A DNA stretch of 64,000 nucleotides from Fratercula arctica (lineage: Eukaryota; Chordata; Aves; Charadriiformes; Alcidae), in contig CANTUZ010000002.1 of the NCBI GenBank assembly GCA_947846985.1, positions 62,835,249 to 62,899,248 of the forward strand, written 5' to 3'. Below, one piece after another: positions 24,223-37,862 of the stretch. The stretch's first letter is position 1, and each line of letters begins with the position of its first letter. The notes beneath the pieces were generated by a model. It had not been told where the DNA came from, made no database searches, and saw nothing but the letters and a program-made list of their open reading frames with translations. The position numbers and the translations under genes are program-made.

Positions 24223-27200
24223 GTAGCTCCGAAAGTGGCAGTTCCTCTGTGCATCTCACACTGTCCGCAGACATCCAAGCCCCCCGTTACAGACCACAAT
24301 ATGGATGCTCAGGCTAATGAATCTCCTTTCCCTATGGACATACATGAAGGAAGGAATCAGATGTGAGAAATAAGGTCAAAGGGAAGGGAGAGAGAGTCAA
24401 GGCAGTGTGAAGAAAAACCCCAAAAGGGACAGAACCCTGTCACATTGCTATGCAAAATAGCAAGTAACAGACACGAGTGAAATACACAGTTTTCTTCACA
24501 ACTACATTTTTCTATTGAACACTGCAGGAAGCATTACCATGAGTATGTTGTCCACAGAAATACGAAAGACATATGAAGTCTCAAGTGTTTTTTATGTCTT
24601 AAAAAAATCTAATTTTTGATGAGCTATGAATCAGCTATTGACTGGTAAATTCTTGATTACTCGTAGTTTAAGCTTTATATAGATCTTATTTGTCTGCTCA
24701 CAAAATAATGGCAAAATTCTCTTCTGTGATCATCCTAAACTATCTGGTACCACTGCAGTTTCTGAAGAACATAAATGGGATTTCCCAGGAAAGAAACAAC
24801 CTTACCCATAACAACAAAAATCTCCATAGACACATAGCAATTTCGTCTTAGCATGCAAAAGTTTTCTGTGCCCATATTGCCCTCAGAGCAACTACACAGG
24901 AAAGACACACTACAAACACATCATAAGTAATACAGGAAAGTGATCTGAAACTCTAGTCTGCCAGGCGAATTCATACACACTCTTGTTCCTGTTATGCATA
25001 TGGAACACTCATATCATCTAGATGTGCATATGCTAGATTACAAAATGCCCGGTCATTTTGAGCATGGATTTATTTCAATTGCAGTTGCAAAGGCTGACAG
25101 TGTTTGTCAATAGCTGTCTTATATTTGCATGAGCAAATAGGAATTGTCCTTGACAACTGTACACTTACATTGTTAAAAAAATTAGCCCACATAATCATCA
25201 ATTCATAGTTAAAGAAAATAAAATGTTGCCTTCGATGCCCAAAGGAGCTACAGACTGATATTTATGAACACTTTTGTTACAGGAAATGATAAATTTAAGA
25301 AAGTATGTGAAGGGAAGCTGAAGTGTTTCCATCTCTTGTGTTTGCTGAAGCTAGCAGATGATTTCAGTAAGACACTTTCTCAAGTGCAAACTTTAAATTT
25401 ACAAAGATATAGCAAGTGCAACACTAATATTCAGAATCCCAGTCTTGTCTTCAATACATGGACATAGCACGCTCTGGAGACACAGGTGGATAACAATGTC
25501 ATTTTGTCCACAGGGCCTAACAAAGCACAAAAATGGGCAGCATGAGAGTACACAGTCAGTGGCGTTGCTGCAGCAGCTCTTCCTGTGAGTCTAACAGTTT
25601 CTAGGGTCTCAGATCCTAAATATCATATGAGCTGTAATACCTAGACACAAAGGGATTAGTAATGGATGGGGTGACAGATTGGACTACAAATTCTCTTTCT
25701 TTTTTTTGAATTCATGCTAGACTTTTCAAATTGTTTTACTTTAGCTATTTTTAAGTAGATCGGACTACAGATATTTAATGTGTATTTAATATATGTATAT
25801 AATTCTCCATCATGTACTTTATGACTGAAAGGTGTGCTTTGCACCCACAAAAAGTTCATTCAAGTCTCTTTTTTTATCCTTCATTCAGATATAGACACAA
25901 AGCCAACACTGCTTATACTTTTCTGTGATGGGCAGCCGCAACTCAGATTACTCAGTGTTAAAGATCTCATGTAACTCATTTGCAGACACCAAAGGGTAAG
26001 TGTAAAACTTGGCTGTAATTTTTAACTTGAAAGAGGGGTTTAGGTCTCAACCTAGCAGAAATGATACATCTGCATGGGACACAAAATCTGCTGAAAATAT
26101 TAAGAAAATCTACAATGAAGAAAATTGTATAAAAACTCTCCAGAAAAGGAGAAAAATTTAAAAGTACTTTTCCTCATCACTCAGATGTATGCCTGAAGTT
26201 GCATCAAAGAAACCCCTATCATAGATAGAGCAGATGTCACAGAAGAAACAGCACCCATTAGAAAAGATGTCATGAAGAGACATAAAAACACTGCCAGGGA
26301 AAACAAACAAGCCAGGAAAGAAAACTTTCATTCTGAAAATAAAGGACATTAAATCAGGCCAAGAAACAAGGATCAACCTACACATTAAACTAAGAAGAAA
26401 ACCTTTAGTACCATAAACATACCCAGAAGTTCTCTCAAGGTGGAGGAAAACAAGCGTCCCCCCCCTTCTACCTTTTATTGAGTGTATGTTTTGTGCCTTA
26501 ACAGATGAAGTGCAGCATTTCTTTCCCACCCTCCATATCATCTTCTTAAAAGTCACCTATTTAAAATACATAAACACAAAACCTCAATCATGGACAAAGC
26601 CATGTGCTAACATTACTGCTTTATAGAATTCATAGCAAAAATGGAATACAGCTCTGGCCGGAAACAAGACAATAGAGAATCAGGCACACTGGAATTTTTA
26701 TCTATATAAAGCTACTACGTGCTTCCTTACCTGACTCTGACACAGGCCACAGCAGTAGCTAATAATTTTCCATAGCAATTCCTATCTCTAAGATAAAAGA
26801 CACAGAAGCCATGTGTTTTCTTCAGAATGGCTAATCAGGGTCAATCAGCAAGCATACGTTTAGTTGCCCTTGCTGCTGTTCCTCAGATAACTCAAACTAT
26901 GTCTATGATCTGTAACTGTATGGGGAAAATGGAATGGGAGAGCAGGGTGGGGGGTGGAAATGTGGAGAGTCAAGAATCCGGACAGAGAGAAAAGGGACAC
27001 TGAGAGAAAGACAAGCAGTGGAAGAAAAGCAGTATGTGCAAGATAATCCAAGAGGGGGGATGTTGCTCTCAAAGTCAAAGCAACTTGATTTTGCATGCCT
27101 AGGCTAAGTGGATTTCTTGGGCTATTTTAAATTTTTTTTCTGTTTATTATTCTCTTCTGTATAAAATGTGGGAGGCCTACTATACTCAGGAGTCTCCTCG

Positions 27201-27937
27201 CATCACTCTGGGATGAGAGCAATTCCCAAATGCGTAGAGCTGGGAGGAGAGCAAAGATGAGGAAACGAAACCATATGGAAGCACAGGGAGCAGGAGAATG
27301 AAAGAGAAAATGAAGATGATATCATAACAGAAAGATTGAAGAGAGAATAAAAATAATAGGATCCATATGTACGTTCAGGACTTCCTGGGCAGAGGTACGC
27401 TAAGTGAGGCACAGAGTTTTTGTGCAGTGAGACTGAGAGTTCCAGGCCATCTCAGACCTGCAGCACCTGTTGCAGTCCAACTTTGATTGCATGTGTAGTG
27501 GGTCAGAGATATCCAGGACACTCTAAACTCACAACAGATGATCTGAACAAATCATCTGTGTATGCACAATGCTCAAACATCGGATTTGCAGGTGTCCAGA
27601 GACTCCCAGGGAACTACAGTTGTCACCAAACTATAGGGCAAGAGACAAAATTCTTCTTTCAATTTTCTTGTGAAAAAGACTCTCCGGAAACTCGTGTGCC
27701 TGGTGGCCTAAGGAATTCTGCAGAAACGGTAAGAAGGAGCACAACAGAAGTAGGTAATGGAAGGGTGAAGAATGAGTGAAGAAATATCACCTGCTGTAAA
27801 TCAGGATCTCTTCACAGTTAGTGACAGCAATTATTGTGATCAGAAAAGGTAATGGTGGAGTCAAAAGAGCAGCAGTAACGTCTGTATTATCTAAATACCT
27901 ACAAGTAAGGCACTGACACACATCTAAAAGATCCGAG
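24223..27937. other. Unique AT-rich non-coding DNA
   Basis: No gene recognised. The minus-strand frame open at 26158-26556 (132 codons) gives a hydrophobic, phenylalanine-rich translation, mainly because the plus strand is A-rich. I see no known domain. A G-rich stretch lies at 26936-26958 and a C8 run near 26459. Confidence 0.55.
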
Positions 27938-27953
27938 AAAAAAAAAAAAAAAA
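27938..27953 (+). repeat. Poly(A) run, 16 bases
   Basis: Sixteen uninterrupted A, with no AATAAA just upstream. A simple mononucleotide repeat. Confidence 0.9.
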
Positions 27954-29544
27954 GAGCAGAAAGAGGAATTTAAAAAGGAGAATGCTGGAGTATCACAGTA
28001 TTTCCCAGTTGTATCCAATTCCACCTGGCTTTTAAGACCTATTCCTTGTCAAATTCAACTTTATTGATTTTTTGCAAATAAATCACTGCCTAAGTCCAAT
28101 TTTACAAACAACCATGCTGAGTGGAATGGAATGGATGAATTCTCAGAAGGTGTAAAACCAGTGTAGACGGCTCTACAGCAGCCCTTCTCACTGTTCCTTA
28201 CTTTATAGGTCAGGGAGTTGAGGACGGATAAGGTCAGACCATGTTGCCATTTCCAGTAATCTGGAAATACAGTCTGACTCAAAGTTAAATAGTTCTAATT
28301 TGCAATGGTGTGCCATGCAGGAAGAAAAGGCAAAGGAAGGAGGAAATGTTCCTGAAGCCAGCTATACCTTTGACTGACCAGTTATCCCATTTCTCATCCA
28401 GCACAGTTGAGGGTTTAGGCTGGTGAGAAATTAGTGTTTGCATTCCCCCTTTAAAGATGTGGTCTGAACGTACTTTATGAGCCATGTATATTAGTGTTCA
28501 TATTTGTGTGGGTCTGTTGAGTTTTAATCAATCAGCCTTGTTTCAGAAGACTTTAATTTTGCTCTCATTAAGTATGTGTGAGTTTTGTGTGTGTGCAGGC
28601 GCATATATTTATCCCTGTCAGCATTTAGAAAATTACATGCCCCTAGTTAACATATTGTACAGTACTACAAATTCTCATGAATATCACTTATCGCAGAGGA
28701 TAAGTTTGTCCAATGGAATGGAACGGAAACTTTTCTCATTTTCAAACAAATTGCCTCTGCTAAATACACAGGTATTTGCCATCTGTGCTTTTTTGTATTA
28801 TGCTTGTAAAGTATAACTGTTCCACTTACCACTTCTCCTGTATTTCCAGAGAGAGTCCCTGACAAAAGCACTGTGTAGAATTTCAGACATTAACTCCAAA
28901 ACATATCTAGAGTTGAGACACATTAACAGATATCTTTCACATTGTTCTCATGCAATGGCTTTGCTCCAGTGGATGATAGTAGTCAACGTGGAGTTTTTAG
29001 GTAATCATGTAATCATAGCAAAAATACGAAGGCAAATAAAGCAAAATACATGCTAAGTAAGATTTCAACTGTTTATCCTGATCAAACTGAAATTTCCCCT
29101 CTGTCACGTCTTACCCCACTGTAACTTAAGTAACATGTTTCACTGCAGAAAAAAAAAAAATCTCCAACAACTCTTCTGTCCTTCTTTCTTTCCTCAGTAC
29201 CACTTGTAACCTTTAGTCCTTTCATTCTTACTTTGGGCTACAAGGGTATAAAACCTGTAATTAACAACTTCTTTATTGCCTCCGCAATAGTAATTGCCGT
29301 GTATAGCCTTGAGGTACTAAGAATAAAAAATCATTTTCCTCCCCCTGCCCCTTGCATTTAACTAGCACTCCACAGTTATTATTAGGATCTTGCCAAAACT
29401 TCACCTTTCACAAGAACCTTGTGATAAAAGTGTAATCCCCACACAGTGACCTCTGCATGCAGCAATCAATACTTATGCTGTAATATTTCCCCTTCTTGCT
29501 GTTTCAGAGCAGCCTTTTAAAAAAAAACAGGCTAGGAAGAGATT
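27954..29544. other. Unique non-coding DNA
   Basis: Nothing recognised. Short GGAAT repeats occur near 28120 and 28712, and a 12-base A run near 29149-29160. Confidence 0.6.
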
Positions 29545-29950
29545 AGATTATCAATTATCATGAAACTGTCTGCAACTTCAAAGGGCTGCAGAGCAAGGGA
29601 AACCATAGTTTATCAGGACTGTAAGCGTCCTGCAATTATCTCTCATGTCACCCAGATGTAGAGCAGTAGTTGGGGGAATAGCTTGGGTCTGTGGTGAGAG
29701 ACTGGGCTGGTGGAAAAATATAAAAGCAGCATTTTCTTTGGAACATGAATCATTGGTTTTGGGTCAGATATTGACAATAAGTAGGATCTTGAATGTGTTA
29801 ACTACGAGCGGCTCGATCCAATATACTCATGTATCTATGCAGCGTGAGCATTTTATCGATAAGCAGACATGGGACGCTTTCTATTTCCCTGAAACTCCAA
29901 TTTTTACGCAGGTCAACAGATTGTTAATAGTGTGTCAAAGAATGATGCAT
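29545..29950. promoter_or_regulatory. Candidate conserved non-coding element, CpG-dense core
   Basis: The core 29800-29912 keeps about seven CpGs in 110 bases although it is not GC-rich, which is striking in this CpG-depleted window. It includes ATCGATAAG at about 29856, a match to ONECUT/CUX-type sites, and other homeodomain-like cores nearby (TTGTTAATAG, TGATGCATTGAT). The upstream part has ATCAATTATCATG near 29550. An ATG-initiated plus-strand frame is open from 29645 to 29953 (102 codons). Its translation matches no family I know and no splice context supports it. Selection on regulatory sequence is the simplest reading. Confidence 0.35.
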
Positions 29951-32900
29951 TGATAGTCAGTAAAACTGCAAGATGTTTGTCCTCAGTCATTCCCACAAGT
30001 ATTAAGCCTATGGGTTTGCACAGGAAAACAGCTTCGCAAGTCAAGTAAAACAAAGAAGTTTGGAAGCAAAACTCCAGCTACTGACATCACTTCCTGGTCC
30101 AACGTGGCATTTTTGTTTAGTCTTGTTTTCCAGTGGGATCCATGAGGCTCCGTTTTGACCCGTGATATCTTAAGGCCAGGAACAATGGAAAATTAATGTA
30201 ATGTTTATTAATACATAGAAAAAGCCTCCAGCTATACAGAGCACCAAATAAAAACAATTAAAGTAGCATGTAGTCACAAGTCTGGTTAATGTGCAACTTT
30301 CTGTGTCAGGATATGATATACTGAATGAAAATAAGTTTATAAAGGAATTTTACTTAGTTATGTTCCACCCCACTACCCCTTTATTCCACCCAATATATAA
30401 GCCAAATGTTTACCCTTGACCATGACCACACAAGGACAAGAAAAATACGATTAGCAAAGCTGGACAATTTTATTTGGCATGAACAGGACTGGTCCTTAAT
30501 ATGTATAAGATAAGGAAGTGTAATACTAATGAATTTAACTTACACAACATGCAAGGATCTCAATGCACTCCACAGCAATGGAGATAATATCATGAACTTT
30601 AAGTATAATGAGCCTTACTCTACCACGGACAGATGGCAACAGCCCACCTCCAGTCCACCTCCAAAAATGTGCACAGGTGAGGAATAACAGAAGTGAGACC
30701 CAACTGGGCTGACATGGTACAACAGAATTAATAATGTTAGAAGCATTATTTTCTTGCCTCCCTTTTGTTTCTTCACAGTTGTTTCTCTATGATACAGCAT
30801 TTGGTTATTTGACATTTCCACAGGATTGCTTATAACCCAAGAGACTGGATAATGCCTATGTTGAAACAAAACATCAGTCTATGGTTTCCTTATGCTATTA
30901 GCCAAGCAAACCATAATGGTGGAAAGACCTAAATTTTGAGGGAGCTAGAAAGATTAAGAAATTATAATCTGTGTGCTGAGTGGGATACCTGGACCCCTTG
31001 TACCTTTTTATTTCTTGTTAAGGTAAGAAACAGGCCATGTACTAAAGCTAATAACATTTTACATAAAAATGTTCTCAGGATCACATCTGACAGAGAACTA
31101 GAGTTTAACTCCTCTCACAAGAAACTATAGAGAAAAACTAAAACCGTTCACAGTGTATGTATTATTTCTATCTCCAGGTGGCTGTTAACCAGGCAGTGTA
31201 GAAGTCCTTCAGATTCCTGATGACCCTCTGAGGACCTGCTGGGCATAGAGCACAATATTTCAAATAAATAGTAAATACAGAGACTATGTCCCACTGCTTA
31301 CTAGGGTATCTGGTATCTCTTCCATTAAGGGTCTCTGATGGCCTATTGAAATACTAAGAGGTCAAAGAGTTGAAAAAGGAGAGAAAAATAGGGAATCAAG
31401 TTAATTTTTTTGTGGACAGTTTTGTGGCTCATCTTTCCACAGCTGTCATTTTGCCACCTGCTGGTTTTTAACCTACTTCTTTCCAAATAAAGTGGCTGTA
31501 GCTGAAATCTAATCCACTGATTCCTCATACAATTATAGGGATAAATCTAAGCCTAAATCTATGCTTAAAGTTTACTCTTCCGAGTTGGTATATATTTGGC
31601 CTGGTCTCAAAAAAAGCACTGGCAAGGCAGGATACCCCAAATTTGACCACTGCATGGTAAGGATCTTGAAAGATTACAGAATAATGTTTAGTGGGAAATA
31701 TTGTGGATGGGATTGGACTTTTTGGGTTGCTTATTTTTCTTTAGACCTCATGTCTCCATATGCAGAGAGGTTGGGTGTTTCTATGAAAAAAGCTTTTCCT
31801 CTTGTTTGAAAATATGTTTTGTCGCCATATGACACCGATACAACCTGGGACTGATTTCCTTTGCTGATAGCTGAAAGAGAAAATATTTTCAAACATATGC
31901 TGCATTTAGAGCCAATATGCAGAGAACCTTTTTCCCTTAGTCAAAGCTAACTTTTACTTAGTTACACATACACTACTTTTTATACTAAAAAAACTTCAGA
32001 AATACTAAGATTTAAAAGATAGGCTTCCCACGGATTTATATGACATTGCATCTAATCTTCAATGATGTCATGGTGCCAGATGAAACAGTTTCCTGGGGGA
32101 AAAAAGTGCAGCTAATCAGTTAAACCCATTTAGGAATTAACTTGAGCATCTTATTGTCAGATTAAACTCTGAAGATTGCCAATGTTCTTTTGTCAGTGTT
32201 AACACCAGACACACAGTTATTTCATGTGTATTTCAGATGAGAAAGGTGAAAGATACCTCTTTGTAAAATGTTGTGGTACATCGTGTCTGTTGTAGAAATG
32301 CAGCTTGACCTCAGTCAGGTCAGGCCTCCTTTTTCTCCATGTTTTGCTGAAGGAAGGTCCTTTCTAGAAGAAACACACATGCATACTTGTAATAAAATAA
32401 AACATTATTTTCTGCCTTCCCCATTTCAGACAGTCAAGAAAATAAGTGCTCTTCTCCGTCATATACAACTGACCATTTTGCATGTGATTTTCTCCCTAAT
32501 TTTTTTGCTCAGAAGGCAGTTAAAGAGGGTGGAAAGGACACTGTATAATCTCCAGCTGAGTCCTGCTTGAATTCTGAGCTGGGCAGAGCCTCCAAAACCA
32601 TCTAATTAGCCTTTAAATGAGAGTCAGGAGTGCACTTCTGAAGCAAATCTTGCCATCGATGCCATGTACCAGCCTCTGACTGTGGAGCAATCACAGAGAC
32701 ATAAACTGGACTCCGTTCGGATGAAAATGTACCAGAAACTGCGCTTCCACCGCTAGGGCACATCAGAGCTATTCTAAAAGAAACCTCCCCAAAATGCACA
32801 TGTCATGGATGCTGGGTCCTCAGCACCAGCTGTATCACTCCATTCAGCCACTCTACAGTGCTGCACCACTTGCTAACATAGACATAGTCATATTCTTTCC

Positions 32901-33129
32901 CCCAGCTTCCTGACACACTGCAGGCAGGAGCAGGAGGGACTACATTATGGGACCAGGCTGGTCCATGTTGCATAGTTTGCACTGCACGTGCTCGTCTGAG
33001 CATGGGGACAATTAAATACAGCATTGACATAAACAACATCCCTGCGGAACAAGGACACCTTGATAGCCAAACTGTTATTTATGTAACTGGAGGGCTATAT
33101 AAATCAGCAAGCTTTGGGGGTAAAAACCG
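29951..33129. other. Unique non-coding DNA
   Basis: No gene or named repeat. A tandem pair of TGGTCA half-sites (minus strand, about 30417-30429) could bind a nuclear receptor but may be chance. Scattered CpGs occur near 32650-32760. Confidence 0.5.
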
Positions 33130-33290
33130 TTTGTTTGTCAAGTCTCTGTATAGTGTCTGGTGCAGGGAGGCCCTGATCCATGACCTAGCCTCTAGGCACA
33201 ACCAAAACACAATAAAAAGAATTTGCCTGGCCACTGGGCAAACAGAAGAAAAAGATAGCTCCTGCCCTGCAGAGCTCGCCTCTCCTGGTA
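33130..33290 (+). repeat. Old amniote SINE-like 3' tail
   Basis: The segment CTGTATAGTGTCTGGTGCAG, then CCCTGATCCATGACC, CCTCTAGGCACAACC and an A-rich ending follows a dispersed amniote repeat tail I remember ('tgtacagcgcctagcacaatggggccctgatccatgactggggcctctaggcgctac'). After it, AGCTCCTGCCCTGCAGAGCTC (33258-33278) matches a motif that often follows that tail ('agtccctgccccaaagagctt'). Finding both in the right order raises confidence. The family name is uncertain. A plus-strand frame open at 33002-33355 crosses it and is therefore not a gene. Confidence 0.6.
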
Positions 33291-34665
33291 ATAAGGGGAC
33301 AGTTCTTTCATACACAGACAGCTTAGATTTGTTTAGATATCAGGAAACAAATTGAGTATCTAAGTTCATGCATTCCCCCTCATTAAACGATTGCATGATC
33401 TGAGGTCTTGGCAATGAAATGATCATTTAGCCAGAAGTTTACTGAAGTGAAAAAGCCAAGACAGAAACAAACTAATGTTTTCTATATTCTTGTCAAACAG
33501 GACAGCATAAGATTTAAAATATAAGTAAAACAGGGCCAACTGGTAGAAGGTGGCATCAGTTCGCTAAAGAGAAGGTAGCTGTACCAATTTTCACCAGATG
33601 AAGAACATGTCTGAAGGACATGCTTTTAAGTCCCTGCCTTGGTACCTGCCTTGCCCATTGCATGCAGCCATCCTAACAGGCTCATGCAAACACAGGTTTT
33701 GCGTATCCAGCAGAACATGAATGTGCTCTTTGCAATTTTTATCCCCATATAGAAGCATTTGATATTCTTGCTGCCCCAAATGTTTCATCATTTGCCCTAT
33801 CAAACCCTTAATTTGTTGCCGTTGCAATCATTTTCTGGCAGAGCTGGTCCAAGGTTTCTTCGCAGCACACGCAAAATGGGGATCTGTCATCACAAGATTA
33901 AGAATCCAGGACTCAAATCATAGGAAGAGGCAGACCCGAGATGCAGAATTGTTGGTAGAAAAAGCCCTGGGAAAGCCACGTTTGCTGCTTCTACAGCTGC
34001 TGGGGTGAGGCAGTGCTGGGGGATGCTCCGCCAGCAGTAACTGCTGAGCCACGTGCCCCTTGTTCTCTTGCGGGCAACAGAAGCCAAGGCTTTTCAGGGC
34101 CTTCCCAGCAGGAACATGACCATGCCCTTGCTTAAAGGCATTTTATGTAGTCAATGAGGCTGTTTCCAGCTTAGGGGCACAGCTGAGGACACTCTCGCTT
34201 CAGGAATTTCTTAAAACAGTTTCACAACCAAAGGCAGCATTCCATGAAACTGCTCCCTCAGGTAGGACAAATCTTTGTGTTAACCATAAGCATATAACCA
34301 TGCATATGGAGCAGAAGTTGCATAGATGAGAATTTGGTGATGTGAGCAGTTCAGAGTTTAGTAGTTTTGGAAGATAAAGGTTGGTCATTTCTCAAAGCCT
34401 GGTCAGAAACACAATTCATATGAGTTTATAATTTTTTCTGTACCACTGAAAGGAATAACTACATGTGCATCGTTCTTGTGTCCATGAAGTAACTACAAGT
34501 CCTCATGTATGTCATGCATTTATGCAGGTCTTATTGGAAAAGGCAGGGAAAGCAATCATCTGTCTGTCCCTCACTTGAACATTTCCTTACTCTATCATTA
34601 TGAACTGCTGTTTTATAAATGCTGGGCCAACATGGTGCTGGAGTGTATTAGTGAAGTTCCCCTGC
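33291..34665. other. Unique non-coding DNA
   Basis: Nothing recognised. A moderately GC-rich stretch at 33930-34090 has a CACGTG E-box at about 34051 and several CpGs. Confidence 0.5.
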
Positions 34666-34745
34666 CTGGTGGGATTCAAAGCTAGAAGGGATCGTCTTGT
34701 CTGACAACCTCAGTGACTCAGACCACAGAGTTTAACTCACTCACC
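34666..34745 (-). repeat. Old CR1 3'-end fragment
   Basis: GATTCAAAGCTAGAAGGGATC, then CTTGTCTGACAACCTC and CCACAGAGTTTAACTCACTCA follows the reversed 3' end of ancient CR1 subfamilies ('gattccaaggccagaagggaccattgtgatcatctagtctgacctcc'). There are many substitutions and deletions and no terminal octamers, so it is far older than the copies at 19186 and 39306. Confidence 0.6.
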
Positions 34746-35165
34746 CCCATATTAAAGTGTAGCATGCACACGGATCTGCATGAGCAGTGACTCTATGAAA
34801 CAGGAAAATAGCAAACTGCCAACTTAAAGTGACTTTTATTAAATATATACAAAAAGTATGAAAGAGGAAGAAAAGGAATGTCTTGGAGCAGGATTCACCT
34901 CATCTGAACCTTTAACGTAAACAACAAAAAATTTAGCATCGAGTTGATGCTACGTCTGTCATCGGCCTGTGCAGTCAGTGGATGAGCAACTCTTCAGAAA
35001 AAAGGTCTGGGAAGACGGTGGATTAACCCCTGGGGGAGGTGCCTGTCATCTCCATTTACGAGAGGGAGCCTGGGTGACTAAGCTAGGCCAAGCACTTACC
35101 TATTAATATGACAGAATTCAGGTGAGACAAATGTCACCTGAAGAAAGAAAACACAGATTGCATTT
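34746..35165. other. Unique non-coding DNA
   Basis: Nothing recognised in this AT-rich stretch. Confidence 0.6.
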
Positions 35166-35183
35166 AAAAAAAAAAAAAAAAAA
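35166..35183 (+). repeat. Poly(A) run, 18 bases
   Basis: Eighteen uninterrupted A. No upstream AATAAA at the spacing expected for a retroposed mRNA. Confidence 0.9.
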
Positions 35184-37862
35184 GTGAAAAGACATTGGAG
35201 GCTTCAGTGTAGCACCTGCAGAAGTGAACCCTGCCCACATCTGATATTTGTTTTAGGAACATTTTCCATGTCAGTGGCCCAGACCTTCTCAGTGAGGTAG
35301 GGATATGCCTTTATCCTGACTTCCACCTATGGGCCTAAGCACAGACAGCCCAACAGTGGGATGTGCGAAAGGATCTATCCTGACTTCTGCTGGTCTGACC
35401 GGGAGTTCAGCAACTGGCTGCTTATGAAAGTATGGTTCAATAAGAATTGTTGATGACCTAAGCAAGAAGGTCAATTTTTAGGTTTGCAGTACGCAATACA
35501 AATACCTGCCCTTAGTGTAAGAGCTGCAAAGTTTGGGTTTGTTTCAGTATTCATTTAGACAGAAGTATTTATGAAAACGCCACAGCTCTCTGCATACATT
35601 TGTATAAACTTCTGTACATTACAAAACGTAGCAACAATCATAATTCCTGCAGGATTAAGCACAGTGAGCACAGAGCACTAAGGGAATAATGTTTATGAGC
35701 AGGAAATGCTAGCTTGTAGCAGACTGATATATTTACACCTGTTCACTAAAATGTCACATTTACATATATCTATTTTTTAATTATATGTGGGCACTGTAGT
35801 ACTCAGACTTGTTTACATTGAGTGAATCCAGAGTACTGACTGCTGGTTTTAAATATAAATGGAAGAATAAATCAAATAAATACAGTATGAATGTGTAACT
35901 GGGAAGGTGAGATGGTAAAATTCTTAATACATAATTTCCACAAATTCTGAATTTTCTTAACGTGCATCCAAATATAATGAATTGTCTCTTTCAGATCAAG
36001 CCTTGGTTAGAGCACTGGTTCTATACACATCACTGGGAAAATGTCCACTGACATCAGCAGGTCCAGGAGATCATATACAAAAATGCAAACTTTGTGCAGT
36101 GCTCTCCTCCACCTTCTCCTTCATGAAGTATCCAATGCTGAACTGAAATGTTGTATTTCTGCTCAGCGCTGGCATAAAGATGCATAACAGAAAAAGAATC
36201 ATGGAAACAGAAAGCAGACCCGTTAGCTACAAGAAGAGGTGATATATTGTGTTGACTTTAACTGCTATCAAGGATACTTATATTTAGATTTTGCTCATGA
36301 CATTTTGAGTTGCACAGGATAGGAGATTCTTGTTGGGACAGAGGGCAGCTGTAATGGGGATGGAAATTTTAATCTAGGCCCTCAACGTATGTTGAATGAC
36401 AGCTTCACTCTTCCGGATAGATTCTATCCTGATATGTTAGAAGCTAAAAGCTACCTGAACTGTCTTCCCCATTCAGCTTCCCACATGCTACTGCTGCACG
36501 AAAAGCCAGAATGCATTTGTGACAGTGCATATATTTGTTGTTAGCATGGTAAGAAGTGCATTCAGAGTAGCAATCTTTTTTTAAAAAAGCTCTGTTGCTA
36601 ATCTTTATTGAAAATAATAATGATTCCTATGCATCTTTAAAAGTTGAAGCCCAACTCATTAGTTTAAAGGAAATACTGAAGTCAGTATAAGGGTTATTTT
36701 CATTCCAGGCCATGTTGGTGTGAACATTATCAATTGATCTAGGATTTAAGTGACCTGTCTGGAATGCTTGACAAACAAATTTTTCTCATGAATTATACAT
36801 ACTACTGAAAACCATACTTAATGGGAGACTGGGAAGAGGGCAGGTATTTCCATCACCTAGGGGTGAAAGCCCTGCAAATTAACAACAAGACGGTTCATTG
36901 AAGCAGGTAATGGATTGGTCTGTGAAAACAAGAAATCTTTGTGGGAATGACTGTGATTATTCATATAGTCTGTTTGCTAATTATTGCTAGTATGAACATT
37001 ATTTTAACTGCTTTTAAGAACCTTGGAAATGATGTGACTTGTCAACAGTGTTGTGAAACGCTGCAATATAGAAGACATATAAGTAGGACGCACTCATTCA
37101 CTGGAAAACTTTGCGTTTGATCATGAAATCAAAATACGCAGACCATACTTATTTTTACACAACGAATATGTATCTGGCTAGCAAGAGGAAAGAATAACAG
37201 AAATAGAAAAGAATCTTTAAAAAATGGGAGGTATGATGTATCAGCACAGAGTAGTGATATTAGAGCTGAACAGCTACCCAGCTAACATGCTGCACAGCTG
37301 CACACCTGATGCTCTGTCTAGAGAGGATGGGAAAGAGCTAATCCTGCCATGCTCATTCCCGCATTAAAATTCCATGCCTAATAATGCCTAAACATCCCTG
37401 TGGTAAGAGAAGTCAATGTCATTTGGAGAGAGCCTAAAAGCTATGTACTTCTAAAAGCTATATAGCACAACAATACACATATATACTATATATAAGCCAT
37501 TTTCCATTAAATTGGTTTCCTTTTTTGCTTTTGTACCTGTTAACAGACATAAACACCCAGACTTAAGTGATAACTTTGGCATGTGTATTTTGTGTGGTTC
37601 TGCTCCTTCTGGTTTTGTCACTGTTCTTTCAGAAGTCACATCTGTGCTCCTTTTCCGTTTTCAATTACTACTTTCAGCTATTTGAGGAGACACTAAGTTT
37701 TTCAGTATCACTCATTATATCCTCTAGTGCCAGTACCACTTGGCGTTTGAAAGGACACTAGATAATTAGCTTTAAAATTAACTATCACCACAGTATCTTC
37801 ACCTTTTGGCATTACTTCAGTCTTGATGGTTTTACTCTTAGCCAGGCGTTATTTCCTAGAAT
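35184..37862. other. Unique AT-rich non-coding DNA
   Basis: No gene recognised. The interval 36640-37080 is complex and rich in homeodomain-like cores, including the palindrome ATCAATTGAT at about 36729. It could be conserved non-coding DNA but nothing here proves it. Confidence 0.5.

Noticed and set aside
26158..26556. 132-codon minus-strand open frame, considered as a viral or membrane protein remnant
   Set aside because: The hydrophobic, phenylalanine-rich translation follows from A-rich plus-strand DNA. No retroviral motif, LTR or primer-binding site is visible nearby.
33002..33355. 117-codon plus-strand open frame
   Set aside because: It runs through an old SINE-like repeat at 33130-33290, so coding function is unlikely.
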